DNA of 64,000 nucleotides from Rebecca billardiae RCC1528 (taxonomy: Eukaryota; Haptophyta). The stretch is taken from positions 310,001 to 374,000 of the forward strand of contig OZ251254.1 in NCBI GenBank assembly GCA_965240325.2. The letters run 5' to 3'. The position numbers and the translations under genes were made by a program. Below the pieces are notes generated by a model. The model did not search any database. It worked only from the letters and a program-made list of their open reading frames with translations, and was not told the DNA's origin. Positions 62,612 through 64,000 of the stretch are shown piece by piece (position 1 is the first letter of the stretch; every line of letters starts with the position of its first letter).

Positions 62612-63997
62612 TCAGCGGGCCGCATCGTCATGAGCGACGAGAAGAGGCGCGCTGTCGGCGGCGTCATCCGCGGACCCCGCCTCGCGCTCCCCGTGCGCGC
62701 CCGCCGCCGCCGCCTCGTCGGCGGCGGCAGCGCCGGCGCGCCCGCCGCGCACGGACGCCGCGCGGCGCCTGCTGCCAAGGCTGGGCGCGAGTTTGCGCGC
62801 GAGCGCGCACGCGCCCGCCGCGCCCGCCGCGCCGAGCGCCAGCCCCCACGCGAACGCCTCGTTCGCCGACGGCGTGCGCACGGCCGACGGCAGCCAAGGG
62901 CCGAGCACAAACGCCGCGCGCTCGCGCTCGCCCGGCATGCTCACGCCCGGCGGCAGCGCGCGGCGCGCGCGCGCGCGGTCGCGGTCGCAGAGCGCGTGGC
63001 GCGCGCCCGGCGCGCACGCGCACGGCGGCTCCGCGTCGCTCGCCACGCTGCGCTTGCACCGGCCGCGCCCGGCGCACACCTTCCCGCCCTTCCACGGGCG
63101 CCAGAGCTCTCGGTAAAGCCCGTGGCGTAGCCACGGCTTGTGTACGCCGGTCCAGTGCAGCAGCTGCGCGGTGCTGAGGACGCCCATCCCGAGGTTGCGG
63201 TTCCAGCCGAGGCCGTCGAGGTTCCAGTGGAACGAGAGCGGGTGCCACCTGCCGTACAGCATCAGGTGCAGCGGCGGCTGCGAGCCGAGCCGCCACAGCG
63301 GCGGGTCGGCGCGCGCGTGCTGCCTCAGCCACCACTCCGCGTCGGCGGTCAGATTGAATCTCGCCCAGCGCTCGAGGTCGATCACGAGCACGCCCGCGTT
63401 GAAGCCGTACTTGGAGGCGTTGAACGCGTAGCCGTACCGCGCCTCGAACAGCGCCGACGCGTTCTCGAACGCCGCGTACGTGTGCCGCACCTGCCGGTCC
63501 TTCGGGCGGCCAACCGCCGCCACGACTTCAGACGGCTTGAGCGCCGCGAGCGCGCGCCGCGCCAGCGCGTTCACGTTGCCGCGCACGACGACGTCGGCGT
63601 CGAGGTAGACGACGCTCCGGACGTACGGCGGAAGGAGCTCGGGCAGGTAGAACCGCGCGTAGTTCAGCGTGCTCGACAGGTTGCCCACGTGCTCGACCCC
63701 GGACTCGACTCGGATGAGGGGCGCGACGCGCGCGCCGTCAAAGCCGAGCACGGTGACGAGTGGCGCGACGGCCGGGACGCCGCGGCAGCGGAGGTACGCG
63801 CGCAGCTCGCCCTCCGCGCCGCTGGGCACGAGCAGATGAAAGCGCAGGTCGAAGGGCTGCGCCGAGTTGGCGCTCGTCGAGCGGATCACCGCGACGACGC
63901 CCGCAAAGTGCGCGCGGTCGGCGGCCACGGCCACGTGCACGGCGCCCGGCGCGTCGGCGGCGGCGCGCGCGCGCGCGGCGGCGGTGTACTTGGCCAT
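62612..63997 (-). CDS. Glycosyltransferase family 8 protein
   Basis: 461 residues from ATG 63997, 3 nt from the window edge, so the true start or an upstream exon with a signal anchor may lie outside. Core motifs: VHVAVAADRAHFAGVVAVIR, the metal/nucleotide-sugar DXD in SVVYLDADVVVRGNV, YGFNAGVLVIDLERW, and HWTGVHKPW near residue 295. These are the GT8 hallmarks for retaining sugar transfer from a UDP-sugar. After the domain comes a Cys-rich segment (CAGRGRCKRS, CACAPGARHALC) that resembles a small disulfide module, then a hydrophobic helix (AFAWGLALGAAGAAGACALA) and a basic tail. It acts in the ER/Golgi lumen or at the cell surface. Confidence 0.88.
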   Translation of the reverse strand: MAKYTAAARARAAADAPGAVHVAVAADRAHFAGVVAVIRSTSANSAQPFDLRFHLLVPSGAEGELRAYLRCRGVPAVAPLVTVLGFDGARVAPLIRVESGVEHVGNLSSTLNYARFYLPELLPPYVRSVVYLDADVVVRGNVNALARRALAALKPSEVVAAVGRPKDRQVRHTYAAFENASALFEARYGYAFNASKYGFNAGVLVIDLERWARFNLTADAEWWLRQHARADPPLWRLGSQPPLHLMLYGRWHPLSFHWNLDGLGWNRNLGMGVLSTAQLLHWTGVHKPWLRHGLYRELWRPWKGGKVCAGRGRCKRSVASDAEPPCACAPGARHALCDRDRARARRALPPGVSMPGERERAAFVLGPWLPSAVRTPSANEAFAWGLALGAAGAAGACALARKLAPSLGSRRRAASVRGGRAGAAAADEAAAAGAHGEREAGSADDAADSAPLLVAHDDAAR

Positions 63998-64000
63998 GCC

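Overview
The window is nuclear DNA of a GC-rich eukaryotic microbe. Long Ala/Gly/Pro-rich proteins are interrupted by short GT-AG introns (about 120 to 350 nt) that can be placed exactly because conserved domains resume in frame across them. There is a Ty1/copia-type LTR retrotransposon, TA and CA microsatellites, and an interstitial CCCTAA tract. The gene content (plastid-type leader sequences, hybrid histidine kinases, a kinesin-14-like motor, a Regnase-like nuclease, RTX-like calcium repeats, sulfotransferase and GT8 genes) fits a unicellular alga. A haptophyte is my best guess, from base composition and gene style only, not from a database match.

Layout. 1-575: a truncated minus-strand two-helix membrane protein. 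641-2501: a tandem duplication whose two outer blocks are identical but whose middle segment differs. 2502-5517: gene-poor, with TA microsatellites. 5518-12914: a complete copia-type element on the minus strand, sitting in a TA/CA microsatellite, with matching 719-bp LTRs, a polypurine tract, a gag-protease frame and an integrase-RT-RNase H frame joined by a clear -1 frameshift heptamer. 13205-15883: mostly decayed coding sequence. 15884-19234: hybrid histidine kinase 1. 20311-25389: a very large Ala/Gly-rich protein ending in a Regnase-type NYN RNase domain. 25804-27639: DMT-superfamily transporter. 27788-29862: secreted or membrane-anchored PHB-depolymerase-like esterase. 31447-32004: small plastid-type protein. 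32578-34014: type I membrane protein with SPW/MPGGKG repeats. 34357-38825: double SLOG/LOG-like protein with telomere-like repeats in its first intron. 39939-43493: hybrid histidine kinase 2. 44996-47194 and 47263-47958: divergent armadillo-repeat and KCTD/BTB genes. 48320-49864: MFS transporter with a plastid-type leader. 51382-54899: kinesin. 55809-57063: secreted RTX-like repeat protein. 57364-57804: IFI6/ISG12-like small membrane protein. 58977-63997: three genes of carbohydrate metabolism (beta-propeller glycosidase-like, sulfotransferase, GT8).

How they may work together. The two hybrid kinases share one architecture (membrane segments, HisKA, HATPase, receiver), are in opposite orientation 20 kb apart and look like paralogues, so local duplication is plausible. 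The last three genes, all secretory-pathway types, could act on the same extracellular polysaccharide, as expected for a cell-covering or scale-forming alga; this is inference. Nothing else looks operon-like, as expected in a eukaryote.

Limits. Every intron was placed by reading domain continuity and GT-AG dinucleotides, without transcripts. Many GC-rich shadow frames are open on both strands, so proteins without a recognised domain are given low confidence.
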